From Opitutaceae bacterium (lineage in GTDB: Bacteria > Verrucomicrobiota > Verrucomicrobiia > Opitutales > Opitutaceae): a stretch of DNA of 33,201 bases. Location of the stretch: assembly GCA_028822375.1 (NCBI GenBank), contig JAPKDW010000019.1, forward strand, positions 1 through 33,201. The letters run 5' to 3'. The position numbers and the translations under genes are program-made. Under the pieces are notes generated by a model that was given only the letters and a program-made list of their open reading frames with translations, did not search any database and was not told where the DNA came from. Numbering within the stretch: position 1 is the stretch's first letter; every line of letters begins with the position of its first letter. This document shows, piece after piece, positions 18,575-26,728 of the stretch.

Positions 18575-18605
18575 AGGATACGTCCAATTAGGCGTATCCT
18601 TTTTT
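18575..18605 (+). terminator. Intrinsic terminator of icd
   Basis: Perfect 8-bp stem AGGATACG/CGTATCCT (18575-18582 and 18593-18600), a 10-base loop and a run of six T. It begins 28 bases after the icd stop. The rest of the spacer up to 18804 has only a weak AT-rich hairpin at about 18700-18722. Confidence 0.9.
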
Positions 18606-18804
18606 GTGGATAAACGCAGAACTCAAACCTCCTTAGACCTAATAGTATTCGCCAAGGTACGGTTACCCGCTTTCCCCTTCCGGCGCATTTTGTCGAAGTT
18701 ATACATATTGAAGAAATGTATACCGCCAAGCGCTAGTACATCATCTTGAAAGTTTCATACATAGAGATCATTGAAACGAAAAAAACAACACCTTCTTCAG
18801 ACCA

Positions 18805-21800
18805 CTACGGCAGCTCATGTACTTCAATCAGCACAATACCTGTGTCGCTATTTACGTCGCTGACGATCACCGTATAAAGACCTGGCTCGAGCTCGCGTAC
18901 CATTGCGGAATCTAAGCTTTTCTCGTCCAGAATCGACGTATTCACTTCCTCAGACGATGCCGTAATAAGGAAGCCATTTTCATCCTCCCAATCATCGTTC
19001 ATCGCAATTCTATCTTGTCCCCTATAAAGCGCCATTTGAGGATCTGATAGTACTCCGGAAACTTTTCGCTTAAGAAGCTCCGGACCCAAAGCTCGAATCA
19101 ATACTCGCTTAGGATCCTGACCGGTAATAACGAATCCGGCGATCGCCACCTCTTGGCCCGTCGAGGCACGTAAACGTGTCGATATATTAGCCAAGCGCGT
19201 TTCGATGCTCTCGCTTGAGGCATCGAACACCTCGATTAAACCAAGTCCAGTTCCTCTGTCGACTCCAGACAAAACGACCGTATATAGGCCCGGTTCAAGT
19301 GTTGTCAAAATCACAGCTTCGTCAGGATCCGCAGGAGTTGCGGCGCCAACGCTTAGGCCAACCGAATCGATCGTTTCCGAGTTCAGTTCCTCGCTCCAGT
19401 TATCCTGAGACAAAATCATTTCACCTTTCCAATTGTGAAGCGTCAGTTTTGGATCCGCTAAAACACCTTCGATATTCGGATCCCTAGCCGCCATGGACTC
19501 ACCCAATCCACGGATGAGCACGCGTCTTGACTGCGTGCCAGTGATTATAAAGCCGGCAATCATTACATCTGCGTCAACTCCCACAAATCCGCGAGTCGAA
19601 ATATTGATTAGAGCTTCGCGAATCATCCGAACACGCGTGGAGCCCACTAATATCGACCCATTGGCATTTGCCACTTCAACCGAATACGAACCCTCGTGCT
19701 CGGAATCCATCGCTTCGATAAACACTGAACGAGAATCGCCGCCCGAAAGCGGATTCCCGTCCTTGTACCACTGATACGAAACACCCGTTTCGTCCTCGAC
19801 TTGAACGCTCAGCTCAAGACGCGTTCCCTCGATCGCTTTTTTCTCGATAGGCAATGCCGAGGCAATCGGAGCTCCAGGTCGAGGCGCTATATCCAAAACA
19901 TGCAGATACACTCCTGTGCCGCTTTTATTAGTGACTTCGACTAAGACTTCGGATCGACCTGACTGAGTTGGCGTTCCCGAAACGACACCCGTACTCGTAT
20001 CGATACTCAAGCCTGCCGGCAATCCACTCGCCGCGAACAAGGTCGGATTACGCGTAGCGGTGATAGTGAACTCAATAGCATCTCCCGCAATCGCTTCGAT
20101 CTCTCCCGGATCGGAAATCACCGGCGTCAACCAGCTCGGATCTTCTTCGACCAAAATAGTCAACCGCGACAACCCAAAACTGCGATCGGCTCGAAAATCG
20201 TTTCCATCGATAGCGATGTAATAGATCTCGCCAACCTGCACGTCAAAAGCAACGCGACTCGAAAGAGCGCCACCACTATCGTCGTTTTTCGCCAACAAAC
20301 TCAAGGCTCCAATCGATTGGCCTCCGTACACCGCTAATACCGTATCGAAATCGCTTCCGAAAGTTGTGATTTCCGCGTGACCTGAACGTGTCGCGGTCCA
20401 ACGCCACCACAAAGATTGGCCAATAGCGCTTCCGCCATGATCGGGTTCACCATTCTCTTTAGTCGCTTGTTGCGTAAACGACACATCCTCAAACGCATCC
20501 GAAACGATGCTACGAGCATCTTCGAAATCGTCATTCTCGGCCATCGCAACCGTTAGCCCAATTTCGCCAAACCCGTCATTCCATCCATCGACCGCGATCT
20601 TATACGTCTCGCCTTCTTGAGCATACAAAGTAAGAGCGCTTGTCCAAACCCCCGTACGTTCATCGTCATCATTCGAATCGATCAATTGAAGCGCTTCCAA
20701 GCTACTACCAGTGTATACCGCTAACAGCGTATCGAAACTGTTGCTAGCTGAGGTCGAAATCGTCACATTGCCGCTCAAAGGAGCCTTCCAACTCCACCAA
20801 ACCGACTTCGACCCAAACGTATTCGCTACATGATCCGGTTCGCCAGATTCGCGAGTAGCAGCGATGTTCTCACCCGTCGCGATGACATTGATACCTTCGA
20901 TTTCCAGAGCCTTTGCAAAATCGTCATTTACCACGGTTTGACCAAGACTGAGGCTTATATTTCCCGAAGCGCCGAACAACCCGTCAACCGCAATTCGATA
21001 TACCCTTCCCGCCTCTGCATTGAATCCTAGCGAAGCTCCACTATGAGTTGGCGATACGTCACGATCCTTAGCGACTAGTTGAAGCGTATCCACATTTTCG
21101 CCCTGATATACCGCAAGCATCGTATTGAAATCGCTTCCCGCCGACGTCAACTCCGCAAAGCCATCCGTATCCGCAGTCCAACTCCACCAAACCGTCTGGC
21201 CTGTTCCCTCAGCGTCATGCGTTCCCTCGCTCGCTTCCATGGTTGCTGTAGCGTTGAAACCAGAAACAACCAAAGGCGAATTCAAAACCGATGTTGCATT
21301 TGAAAAATCGTCATTAAGCGGTCTGGGCATTTCCACCTCGAGGGCCCGTGAAAGATTCAGACGCCCTCCAACGCGGCAACGCCTCGCCAAACTTTCCAAT
21401 GTATCCGTCGATGAATACAAACGATTCAAAATAGTAGCCATCGATTCATCGGGGAAACGCGTTATCATCAACGCAATCGCGCCACTGACGAAAGGAGTCG
21501 CCATCGACGTTCCGCTCAAAGCCCTATAATCGTTATCCGAATTGAAATAGGTCGAATTGATCCCTACACCCGGCGCCGCGAGCTCAACCTCGGATTCGCC
21601 GTAATTTGCGAAGCTCGCGAAACCATCCCGTTTGTCAGTCGCCGTAACGCTAACCACATTGGGATAGGAATAAGAAGACGGATAATTTGGCTGATCGTCA
21701 TTGTTGCTGCTTCCATTGCCAGCTGACGCTATAAAATAAATTCCGGCTTCACTCGCCTGCTCTATCGCATCGCCCAACAAGGGATTGAAATCCAAACCAC

Positions 21801-22692
21801 CCCAGCTGCTATTGATGATATGGGCTCCTTGTTCGCGGGCGTAGTTGATACACTCTATCGCATCCGAATCGCTGCCTTCACCGCTCGAATTAAGAAATTT
21901 CAAAGCCATCAACTTGATATTCCAGGCCACTCCAGTTACCCCCAATCCATTATTGCCAACCGCCCCAACGATACCTGCCACGTGCGTACCATGACCCAAA
22001 TCATCCATTGGATCGCCTTCAGTTTCAGGCGTACGCTCTCCATCTACTCCAACCGTGTTGATTCCATGAATGTCATCGATGAAGCCATTCCCATCGTCAT
22101 CCAACCCGTTGCCAGCAATTTCACCGGTATTTACCCACATGTTCGCAGCCAAATCTTCATGCGTGTAACGAACGCCCGAATCGAGAATCGCTACCACGAC
22201 ATCCGGCGCCTCGTTAACGACATCCCAGGCTTCGCTTGCGCTTACGTCCGATCCGGCGATTCCACCCAGTTGCCCGGCGTTTTCGATTCCCCACTGCTTG
22301 CCATCCTGCAACAACGTATCATCCGGTAAAACGGACGCTTTTCTAATGTAATTATAGGAAACGCGCTCCAACAAACCGGATCGCTTATAGGCCGCAATCG
22401 CTTCTTCGAGAGACTGCTTCTCCTCAACCTCGACCAGCGCAACTCGAGGCAAGGTCGAATATCCACGCTTAATGCGGCCTCTCGCCACCTTATGAGCTCT
22501 ACTCAGCGGGGCGAATCGACCCCCGGTAGAGTGTGGCAAAATAAGATCGCCACGCATTTTGATAAGCAATTCGCCAGCTACAACTCTGCGGCCATTAGGA
22601 TCAGTCGCCACTTTCTCCGCCCCGACGGCCAAAGTCGACCATACGACGAAGAGCCAAAGGGCTCTAAAACCTTTGTTTTTCAATATGCTCAC
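18805..22692 (-). CDS. Secreted subtilisin-like (S8) serine protease with propeptide and repeated C-terminal domains
   Basis: This 1295-residue exported protease starts on a GTG at 22692, ten bases after the recombinase stop. A signal peptide covers about 1-25 and a fervidolysin-like propeptide about 30-118. The S8 domain (about 130-450) has Asp171 (AILDSG), His234 (GHGTHVAG), oxyanion Asn326 (SAGNGS) and Ser396 (SGTSMATP), so it should be active. Three copies of a beta-rich domain follow (about 460-586, 589-717, 720-845), each opening NDDF and carrying a WW.W core and an LAVY block. Then come a putative-Ig region (about 860-935), an Ig-like region with QWYKDG (about 945-1020) and two copies (1028-1157, 1167-1295) of a domain with the pattern IST...AGF.ITG..RVLIR.LG. 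Such tail domains are common in verrucomicrobial exported proteins and may serve sorting or surface attachment, a guess. Confidence 0.93.
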   Translation of the reverse strand: MSILKNKGFRALWLFVVWSTLAVGAEKVATDPNGRRVVAGELLIKMRGDLILPHSTGGRFAPLSRAHKVARGRIKRGYSTLPRVALVEVEEKQSLEEAIAAYKRSGLLERVSYNYIRKASVLPDDTLLQDGKQWGIENAGQLGGIAGSDVSASEAWDVVNEAPDVVVAILDSGVRYTHEDLAANMWVNTGEIAGNGLDDDGNGFIDDIHGINTVGVDGERTPETEGDPMDDLGHGTHVAGIVGAVGNNGLGVTGVAWNIKLMALKFLNSSGEGSDSDAIECINYAREQGAHIINSSWGGLDFNPLLGDAIEQASEAGIYFIASAGNGSSNNDDQPNYPSSYSYPNVVSVTATDKRDGFASFANYGESEVELAAPGVGINSTYFNSDNDYRALSGTSMATPFVSGAIALMITRFPDESMATILNRLYSSTDTLESLARRCRVGGRLNLSRALEVEMPRPLNDDFSNATSVLNSPLVVSGFNATATMEASEGTHDAEGTGQTVWWSWTADTDGFAELTSAGSDFNTMLAVYQGENVDTLQLVAKDRDVSPTHSGASLGFNAEAGRVYRIAVDGLFGASGNISLSLGQTVVNDDFAKALEIEGINVIATGENIAATRESGEPDHVANTFGSKSVWWSWKAPLSGNVTISTSASNSFDTLLAVYTGSSLEALQLIDSNDDDERTGVWTSALTLYAQEGETYKIAVDGWNDGFGEIGLTVAMAENDDFEDARSIVSDAFEDVSFTQQATKENGEPDHGGSAIGQSLWWRWTATRSGHAEITTFGSDFDTVLAVYGGQSIGALSLLAKNDDSGGALSSRVAFDVQVGEIYYIAIDGNDFRADRSFGLSRLTILVEEDPSWLTPVISDPGEIEAIAGDAIEFTITATRNPTLFAASGLPAGLSIDTSTGVVSGTPTQSGRSEVLVEVTNKSGTGVYLHVLDIAPRPGAPIASALPIEKKAIEGTRLELSVQVEDETGVSYQWYKDGNPLSGGDSRSVFIEAMDSEHEGSYSVEVANANGSILVGSTRVRMIREALINISTRGFVGVDADVMIAGFIITGTQSRRVLIRGLGESMAARDPNIEGVLADPKLTLHNWKGEMILSQDNWSEELNSETIDSVGLSVGAATPADPDEAVILTTLEPGLYTVVLSGVDRGTGLGLIEVFDASSESIETRLANISTRLRASTGQEVAIAGFVITGQDPKRVLIRALGPELLKRKVSGVLSDPQMALYRGQDRIAMNDDWEDENGFLITASSEEVNTSILDEKSLDSAMVRELEPGLYTVIVSDVNSDTGIVLIEVHELP

Positions 22693-22702
22693 TGTCAGTA
22701 GC

Positions 22703-23689
22703 TTATGGTTCTCCAGCTCGTGGATGAGCCTGATTGTAAACCGCTTTCAAGCGCCCCAAATTGACGTGGGTGTAGATCTGAGTCGTCGAAAGCTTAGAAT
22801 GTCCTAGGAGTTCCTGCACGAGTCTTAAATCGGCGCCATTATCTAAAAGATGAGTGGCATAAGAATGGCGTATTTTGTGGGGGGTAATGTCCATTGGAAG
22901 CTCCGCCAATCTCAAGTACCGCTTCAGCATCAATTGAACCTGTCGAGCCGAGCAATTTCGGCCTTGTTTTCCAATAATCACGAAATCGTCAAATTTAGTA
23001 GAAGGAGCGAATTCTCCCTTCCACTTTTCAAGGACGGCAAGGGCCATCCGACCAAGGGGGCAAGTCCGAGATTTCCCACCCTTTCCCACGATCCGAGCCA
23101 CACCTTCATCGAAACTCACGTCCCCATAACGAAGTCCTACCAATTCGGACACTCGAAACCCCGCTCCATAGAGCAACTCCAGGATCAAGCGATCTCGCCA
23201 TGCCTGGAAAGGTTCGAGCTCCTCGCTTTCGAGCAATTTTATCGGCCCGTCCAGCAAGCTCACCACTTGCTTCTCCGTCAGAAAAATCGGCAATTTCTTG
23301 GCTGGCTTGGGAAGAATTAGCCCATCAAGGGGGTTACGATCCAACACGCCCTGCCGGATCCAATACTTGAAAAATGTCTTCAACCCCGACGCGTAATTCC
23401 GCAAAGTCACGCGTCCAACGCGCCTCTGCTCCTCGATCACGAAATCCCGAGCATCGCGCAAGACGATCGATGCGAGCTCCCCATCCCAGGAACCGCCCTT
23501 TACCAAATGCCGAAAAAACCGATCAATCGCCGTCGAATAATTACGCGTCGTATATTCCGACAACTGACGCTCATGCGCTAAATACTTCAAAAACGGCGGC
23601 AACCACTCCGTTTTCCAGCGAGCAGCCTCTGCCGGTTCATTCGAATCTATCGCTTTGCCAGTCGCCGCCACTGAAAGCGAGCGTCTCAA
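22703..23689 (-). CDS. Xer-type tyrosine recombinase
   Basis: This 328-residue site-specific recombinase probably resolves chromosome dimers at a dif site. The N-terminal SAM-like core-binding domain (about 28-115) precedes the catalytic domain, which has all the expected residues: Arg179 (GAGFRVSEL), Lys203 (VGKGGKSR), His271 and Arg274 (HKIRHSYATHLL), His297 (LGHSKL) and the nucleophile Tyr306 (TQIYTHV). It is a chromosomal XerC/XerD-like protein rather than a phage or integron integrase; which of the two cannot be told. The TTG start at 23689 overlaps the mazG stop (TTGA); a GTG six codons further in is an alternative. Both arrangements imply coupling to mazG. No attachment site or transposon end is visible around it. 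Confidence 0.92.
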   Translation of the reverse strand: MRRSLSVAATGKAIDSNEPAEAARWKTEWLPPFLKYLAHERQLSEYTTRNYSTAIDRFFRHLVKGGSWDGELASIVLRDARDFVIEEQRRVGRVTLRNYASGLKTFFKYWIRQGVLDRNPLDGLILPKPAKKLPIFLTEKQVVSLLDGPIKLLESEELEPFQAWRDRLILELLYGAGFRVSELVGLRYGDVSFDEGVARIVGKGGKSRTCPLGRMALAVLEKWKGEFAPSTKFDDFVIIGKQGRNCSARQVQLMLKRYLRLAELPMDITPHKIRHSYATHLLDNGADLRLVQELLGHSKLSTTQIYTHVNLGRLKAVYNQAHPRAGEP

Positions 23690-24354
23690 CTTACCGACTC
23701 GGATGCAAGGGCTTCCGTTTCATTTTGAACGCTACGCGCATACCGCCTCACCGCCGACTCGGGGTCGATTCCCTTTACGCGACACGCAGCCGCGATTTCG
23801 AACAACAACGCTCCCGCCGTTTCCTCGTCCAAGGTCTCGGCTATTTCTCCAATCGAATCTCGATCGATCGATTCGCCCGTCGGCAAGTCCTTCTTTTCGA
23901 TCTGCTTGAAAATATCTACCGCTAACATCAACGCAGGCAAGGCAGGCGGCAGGTCTTTGAAGACCGATTTCGAAACCGGCTTATTCTTTTTCTCCTGCGC
24001 CTTGATCTCGTCCCATTGATGCAACACCTGATCCGAAGAATCGAGCGTTTTGTCCCCAAACACATGCGGATGGCGGCGGATCAATTTGTCATTCACTTCT
24101 TTCGCCACCGCTTCGAAATCGAAATGCTCCGATTCCTTCGCCAACTGAGAATGAAAGACGACCTGAAGCAACACATCCCCCAACTCCTCTCGCATATGGT
24201 CCATATCGAGATTGTCTATTGTCTCCAATAGCTCGCTACATTCGTCCACCAAACATTCGGCGATCGATTGATGATCCTGTTCCAAGTCCCAAGGGCAACC
24301 GTCAGGGGCTCTCAATCGAGCCATCGTCGCCAGTAAATCGTCTATTGCACTCAC
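23686..24354 (-). CDS. mazG: Nucleoside triphosphate pyrophosphohydrolase MazG
   Basis: This 222-residue protein hydrolyses (d)NTPs to monophosphates plus pyrophosphate, a house-cleaning role. The N-terminal MazG domain is intact: GCPWDLEQDH (19-28), then the metal-binding set Glu38, Glu41, Glu57 and Asp60 in DECSEL and EELGDVLLQVVFHSQ. The C-terminal half retains the outline of a second MazG domain (DEETAGALLFEIAAACR, GIDPESAVRR), but the metal-binding EELGD is eroded, so only the first site is likely active. E. coli MazG is 263 residues with two domains; this one is shorter. GTG start at 24354. It heads a tight minus-strand group, mazG-xer-protease, and is divergent from trpC with a 96-base shared control region. 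Confidence 0.93.
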   Translation of the reverse strand: MSAIDDLLATMARLRAPDGCPWDLEQDHQSIAECLVDECSELLETIDNLDMDHMREELGDVLLQVVFHSQLAKESEHFDFEAVAKEVNDKLIRRHPHVFGDKTLDSSDQVLHQWDEIKAQEKKNKPVSKSVFKDLPPALPALMLAVDIFKQIEKKDLPTGESIDRDSIGEIAETLDEETAGALLFEIAAACRVKGIDPESAVRRYARSVQNETEALASESVS

Positions 24355-24450
24355 TCCGATACATGTACGAAAACGCCCGCATCAAGTGCAAATACAATCC
24401 TCGACAGCCTGAATACTTCCTACCAATGTGGCCGCTTCTAATCGCCTGAC

Positions 24451-25242
24451 ATGGATAAATTAAGCGAAATAATGGAATGGAAACGCCGCGAAATTGCGGA
24501 CCGCGTTCGCGTAGTCGAAGACTCCGAATTGGCGGCGTTCGGAGCAATCCGCCCTCAAGGCCGTTTCCTCGAAGCTCTGCAAACGCCTTCCGGCTTAGCC
24601 GTAATTTCCGAAATCAAACGCCGCTCTCCGTCCGCCGGACAAATCAAAGCCCTCGGAGCATCCACCGAACAAGCCGAGACCTATCTATCCGCAGGCGCCG
24701 ACTGCCTCTCGATCCTAACCGATGAAAAGTACTTCGGCGGCAATCTCTCCGATCTCGAGAGCGTCACGCAAAAATTTGCCCAAGAACAACGCGGGATTCC
24801 CTGCCTTCGCAAAGACTTCATGGTTCATCCCATCCAAGTCGTCGAAGCTGCCCAAGCTGGAGCATCGGCCATCCTCATAATCGTCCGCGCTTTAAGCGAC
24901 GAAGAGATGAAAGCCCTTCGCGCAGCAGCCGACCTCGCGGGACTAGATGCTCTTTACGAAATTCATAGCGAACCTGAACTCGAGAGAGCAGTCGCCCACG
25001 ACGCTCGCATTATCGGCGTCAACAATCGCGACCTCGCCATTTTCAAAACCGATTTGTCATTCTCCGAACGCCTTATCCCTCTCTTTCCGAAAAACATAAT
25101 CGCCGTATCGGAAAGCGGGATTTGGACCGGCGAAGACGCGCGTCGCGTTAGAGCCGCAGGCGCAAAAGCAATCCTAGTCGGAGAAGCCCTCATGAAGGCC
25201 GACTCGACGAGCGACCTGATTCGCGACTTCCACCAAGCCTAA
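24451..25242 (+). CDS. trpC: Indole-3-glycerol-phosphate synthase
   Basis: This 263-residue TIM-barrel enzyme closes the indole ring from carboxyphenylaminodeoxyribulose phosphate in tryptophan biosynthesis. Key residues are in place: Glu54, Lys56 and Ser59 (SEIKRRSPSAG), Lys121 (LRKDFM), the LYEIHSE strand near 170, Asn192 (GVNNRDL), Ser222 (VSESGI) and the phosphate-binding end AKAILVGEALM. It is monofunctional, without a fused TrpF. The usual trp neighbours are absent; instead rsmA follows two bases after the stop. ATG at 24451. Trp genes are therefore probably scattered in this genome. Confidence 0.96.
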   Translation: MDKLSEIMEWKRREIADRVRVVEDSELAAFGAIRPQGRFLEALQTPSGLAVISEIKRRSPSAGQIKALGASTEQAETYLSAGADCLSILTDEKYFGGNLSDLESVTQKFAQEQRGIPCLRKDFMVHPIQVVEAAQAGASAILIIVRALSDEEMKALRAAADLAGLDALYEIHSEPELERAVAHDARIIGVNNRDLAIFKTDLSFSERLIPLFPKNIIAVSESGIWTGEDARRVRAAGAKAILVGEALMKADSTSDLIRDFHQA

Positions 25243-25244
25243 TT

Positions 25245-26072
25245 ATGAGCTCGCCGCTTTCTCCCTCGGAAACGCGAGCCTTGCTCGAACGGATCGACCA
25301 TCGCCCGGTTCGCAAGTTGGGACAGAATTTTCTGATCGACGGCAATATAGTGCGCAAGTCGCTCGAACTCGCAAAGATCCAGCCAGGTGACACCGTTGTA
25401 GAAATCGGCCCGGGTCTCGGCACTCTCACCCAAGCGCTTCTCAATGCAGGCGCGACCGTCTACGCGATCGAAAAAGACAGACGACTCGCAGCGCACATGC
25501 GATCGATCGAATCCGAATTCGAAGAAAGCTTTCATCTTCTGGAAGGCGACGCGATGGACCATCCACTCGCCGGACTACCGGAAGACGCCGGTCCTTTCAA
25601 AATCGTCGCCAACCTGCCCTACGCCATTTCGACACCCTGGATGGACGCCATCATAAATGGTCCTGCCCCGCAAAGCATGACCCTCATGCTACAAAAAGAA
25701 GCGGCTCAACGTTTTGTCGCCAAATCCGGCACCAAACAACTCGGAGCCATAAGCATCTTTCTCCAATCAGCTTTCAATACCCCTTCTTCACACGACGTCG
25801 CCGCCAGCTGCTTCTATCCAAAACCCGACGTCGGCTCTCGCCTGCTCAATCTAGAAACCAAGCAGAGCCCCTATCGCTTTACCCGAGAAGATCGAATCCT
25901 GATACGCGACTTATTCAATCAACGCCGCAAACAGATCAGTTCCCTCCTCAAGAAACACTCAAACCCCAGAGCCGCTCATTGGTTGACTCAACTTGATGCA
26001 CTAAATATCAACCCACAATCCAGACCCGAGCAAATTGCACTCGAAATCTGGATAGAACTCGCTCAAAGCTGA
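25245..26072 (+). CDS. rsmA: 16S rRNA (adenine1518-N6/adenine1519-N6)-dimethyltransferase
   Basis: This 275-residue RsmA (KsgA) dimethylates two adjacent adenines in the 3' hairpin of 16S rRNA during ribosome maturation. Visible motifs: RKLGQNFLID (23-32), the SAM-binding VVEIGPGLGT (51-60), Glu76 in YAIEKD, GDAMD (101-105) and the catalytic NLPY (123-126). The C-terminal lobe contains the family signature FYPKPDVGSRLL and RRKQISSLLKK. Length is standard. It starts two bases after trpC and is almost certainly co-transcribed with it. A short REP-like hairpin follows 19 bases after the stop. Confidence 0.97.
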   Translation: MSSPLSPSETRALLERIDHRPVRKLGQNFLIDGNIVRKSLELAKIQPGDTVVEIGPGLGTLTQALLNAGATVYAIEKDRRLAAHMRSIESEFEESFHLLEGDAMDHPLAGLPEDAGPFKIVANLPYAISTPWMDAIINGPAPQSMTLMLQKEAAQRFVAKSGTKQLGAISIFLQSAFNTPSSHDVAASCFYPKPDVGSRLLNLETKQSPYRFTREDRILIRDLFNQRRKQISSLLKKHSNPRAAHWLTQLDALNINPQSRPEQIALEIWIELAQS

Positions 26073-26091
26073 ACGGTTTCAAAAATTTCCC

Positions 26092-26113
26092 GTAGGAGCG
26101 GGACCGCTTCTAC
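26092..26113. repeat. Single REP-like hairpin after rsmA
   Basis: GTAGGAGCGG and CCGCTTCTAC form a 10-bp stem with one mismatch around a GA loop. It shares the GTAGGAGCGG core of the elements at 2646 and 4349 but is a lone unit. No T-run follows. Nothing else was found in the spacer 26073-26280. Confidence 0.75.
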
Positions 26114-26280
26114 ATTGAATAGCTAAAAGATGGAACGTGGTGTCTCGACGCATTTTTTCATTTCCCTAGATCGCGAGTCGGGACGCCTCGCACCACCTTA
26201 TGGAATTAGTCGATTTACATACGCGGTCGCCGCAAGCGCCCCCTACTGACCTTCAACCTACTCGGTAAATTCGCCCCCCC

Positions 26281-26457
26281 TCAACCAGAGTGCGCTGAAT
26301 CGACTCCAGCTTTCCCTCTCAACAACCATCCACCATTGGCGAAAAGCAACCAACGCTGCCGACGCGTACGATCCCGGTCGGGCGTGTCCAATAAACGCCG
26401 TACCATGTTTTCGCTCCGACTATCCTCAATTATAATATCCTTATATCGCTTGTTCAT
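26281..26457 (-). CDS. Small basic protein, third gene of the lexA group
   Basis: A 58-residue frame starts with ATG at 26457, one base after the stop of the preceding gene. It has an excellent ribosome-binding site (GGAGGAATGAAATG, with GGAGGA eight bases before the ATG). The N-terminus MNKRYKDIIIEDSR is acidic/aliphatic; the middle is Arg-rich with Trp (RDRTRRQRWLLFANGGWLLR), and it ends TGA at 26281. I do not recognise the family. Its close spacing and strong ribosome-binding site argue that it is translated as part of the lexA operon and so induced by DNA damage. The C-terminal tail looks ragged and could be a truncation. Confidence 0.5.
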   Translation of the reverse strand: MNKRYKDIIIEDSRSENMVRRLLDTPDRDRTRRQRWLLFANGGWLLRGKAGVDSAHSG

Positions 26458-26458
26458 T

Positions 26459-26728
26459 TCATTCCTCCGTCAATTTGTATTTCTGTTCCAGATACACCAT
26501 TAATTCTCCAATTCGAGAAACGCTTTCAGTCAGAGATTTAACTCCCGTTCCATAAGTGCTCTCCGGCTCCATCGTCACGATGTGCCGACCCAAAATCTCT
26601 TTGTACGCTTCACTCGAACGCTGACGGATATCGACAACAGCAGCCTTTCGAGCAACGGGCCGCGGCCGATTAACCGTTGCATCCCCTCCATGAGGCACGA
26701 GCGATATTCCCGATCCAGCCCCGATCAT
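26459..26728 (-). CDS. Small uncharacterised protein coupled to lexA
   Basis: This 89-residue frame begins with an ATG that shares its A with the lexA stop (TAATG), a classic coupled arrangement. The first 30 residues are Gly/Pro/Arg-rich (GAGSGISLVPHGG). The rest (about 33-89) looks like an amphipathic helical protein (RQRSSEAYKEILGRH, SRIGELMVYLEQKYKL). I recognise no domain. Position suggests a damage-inducible accessory gene. In many bacteria lexA cassettes carry ImuA/ImuB/DnaE2, but neither the size nor the sequence matches those. No signal peptide or membrane segment. Confidence 0.65.
   Translation of the reverse strand: MIGAGSGISLVPHGGDATVNRPRPVARKAAVVDIRQRSSEAYKEILGRHIVTMEPESTYGTGVKSLTESVSRIGELMVYLEQKYKLTEE

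Noticed and set aside
22703-23689. Reading the tyrosine recombinase as the mark of a prophage, integron or genomic island
   Set aside because: Its motifs fit a chromosomal Xer protein, it is coupled to mazG, and no attachment repeats, cassettes or phage genes lie nearby.
23374-23925. 183-codon plus-strand frame across the recombinase and mazG genes
   Set aside because: It spans the junction of two real genes on the other strand and has no domain-like content.
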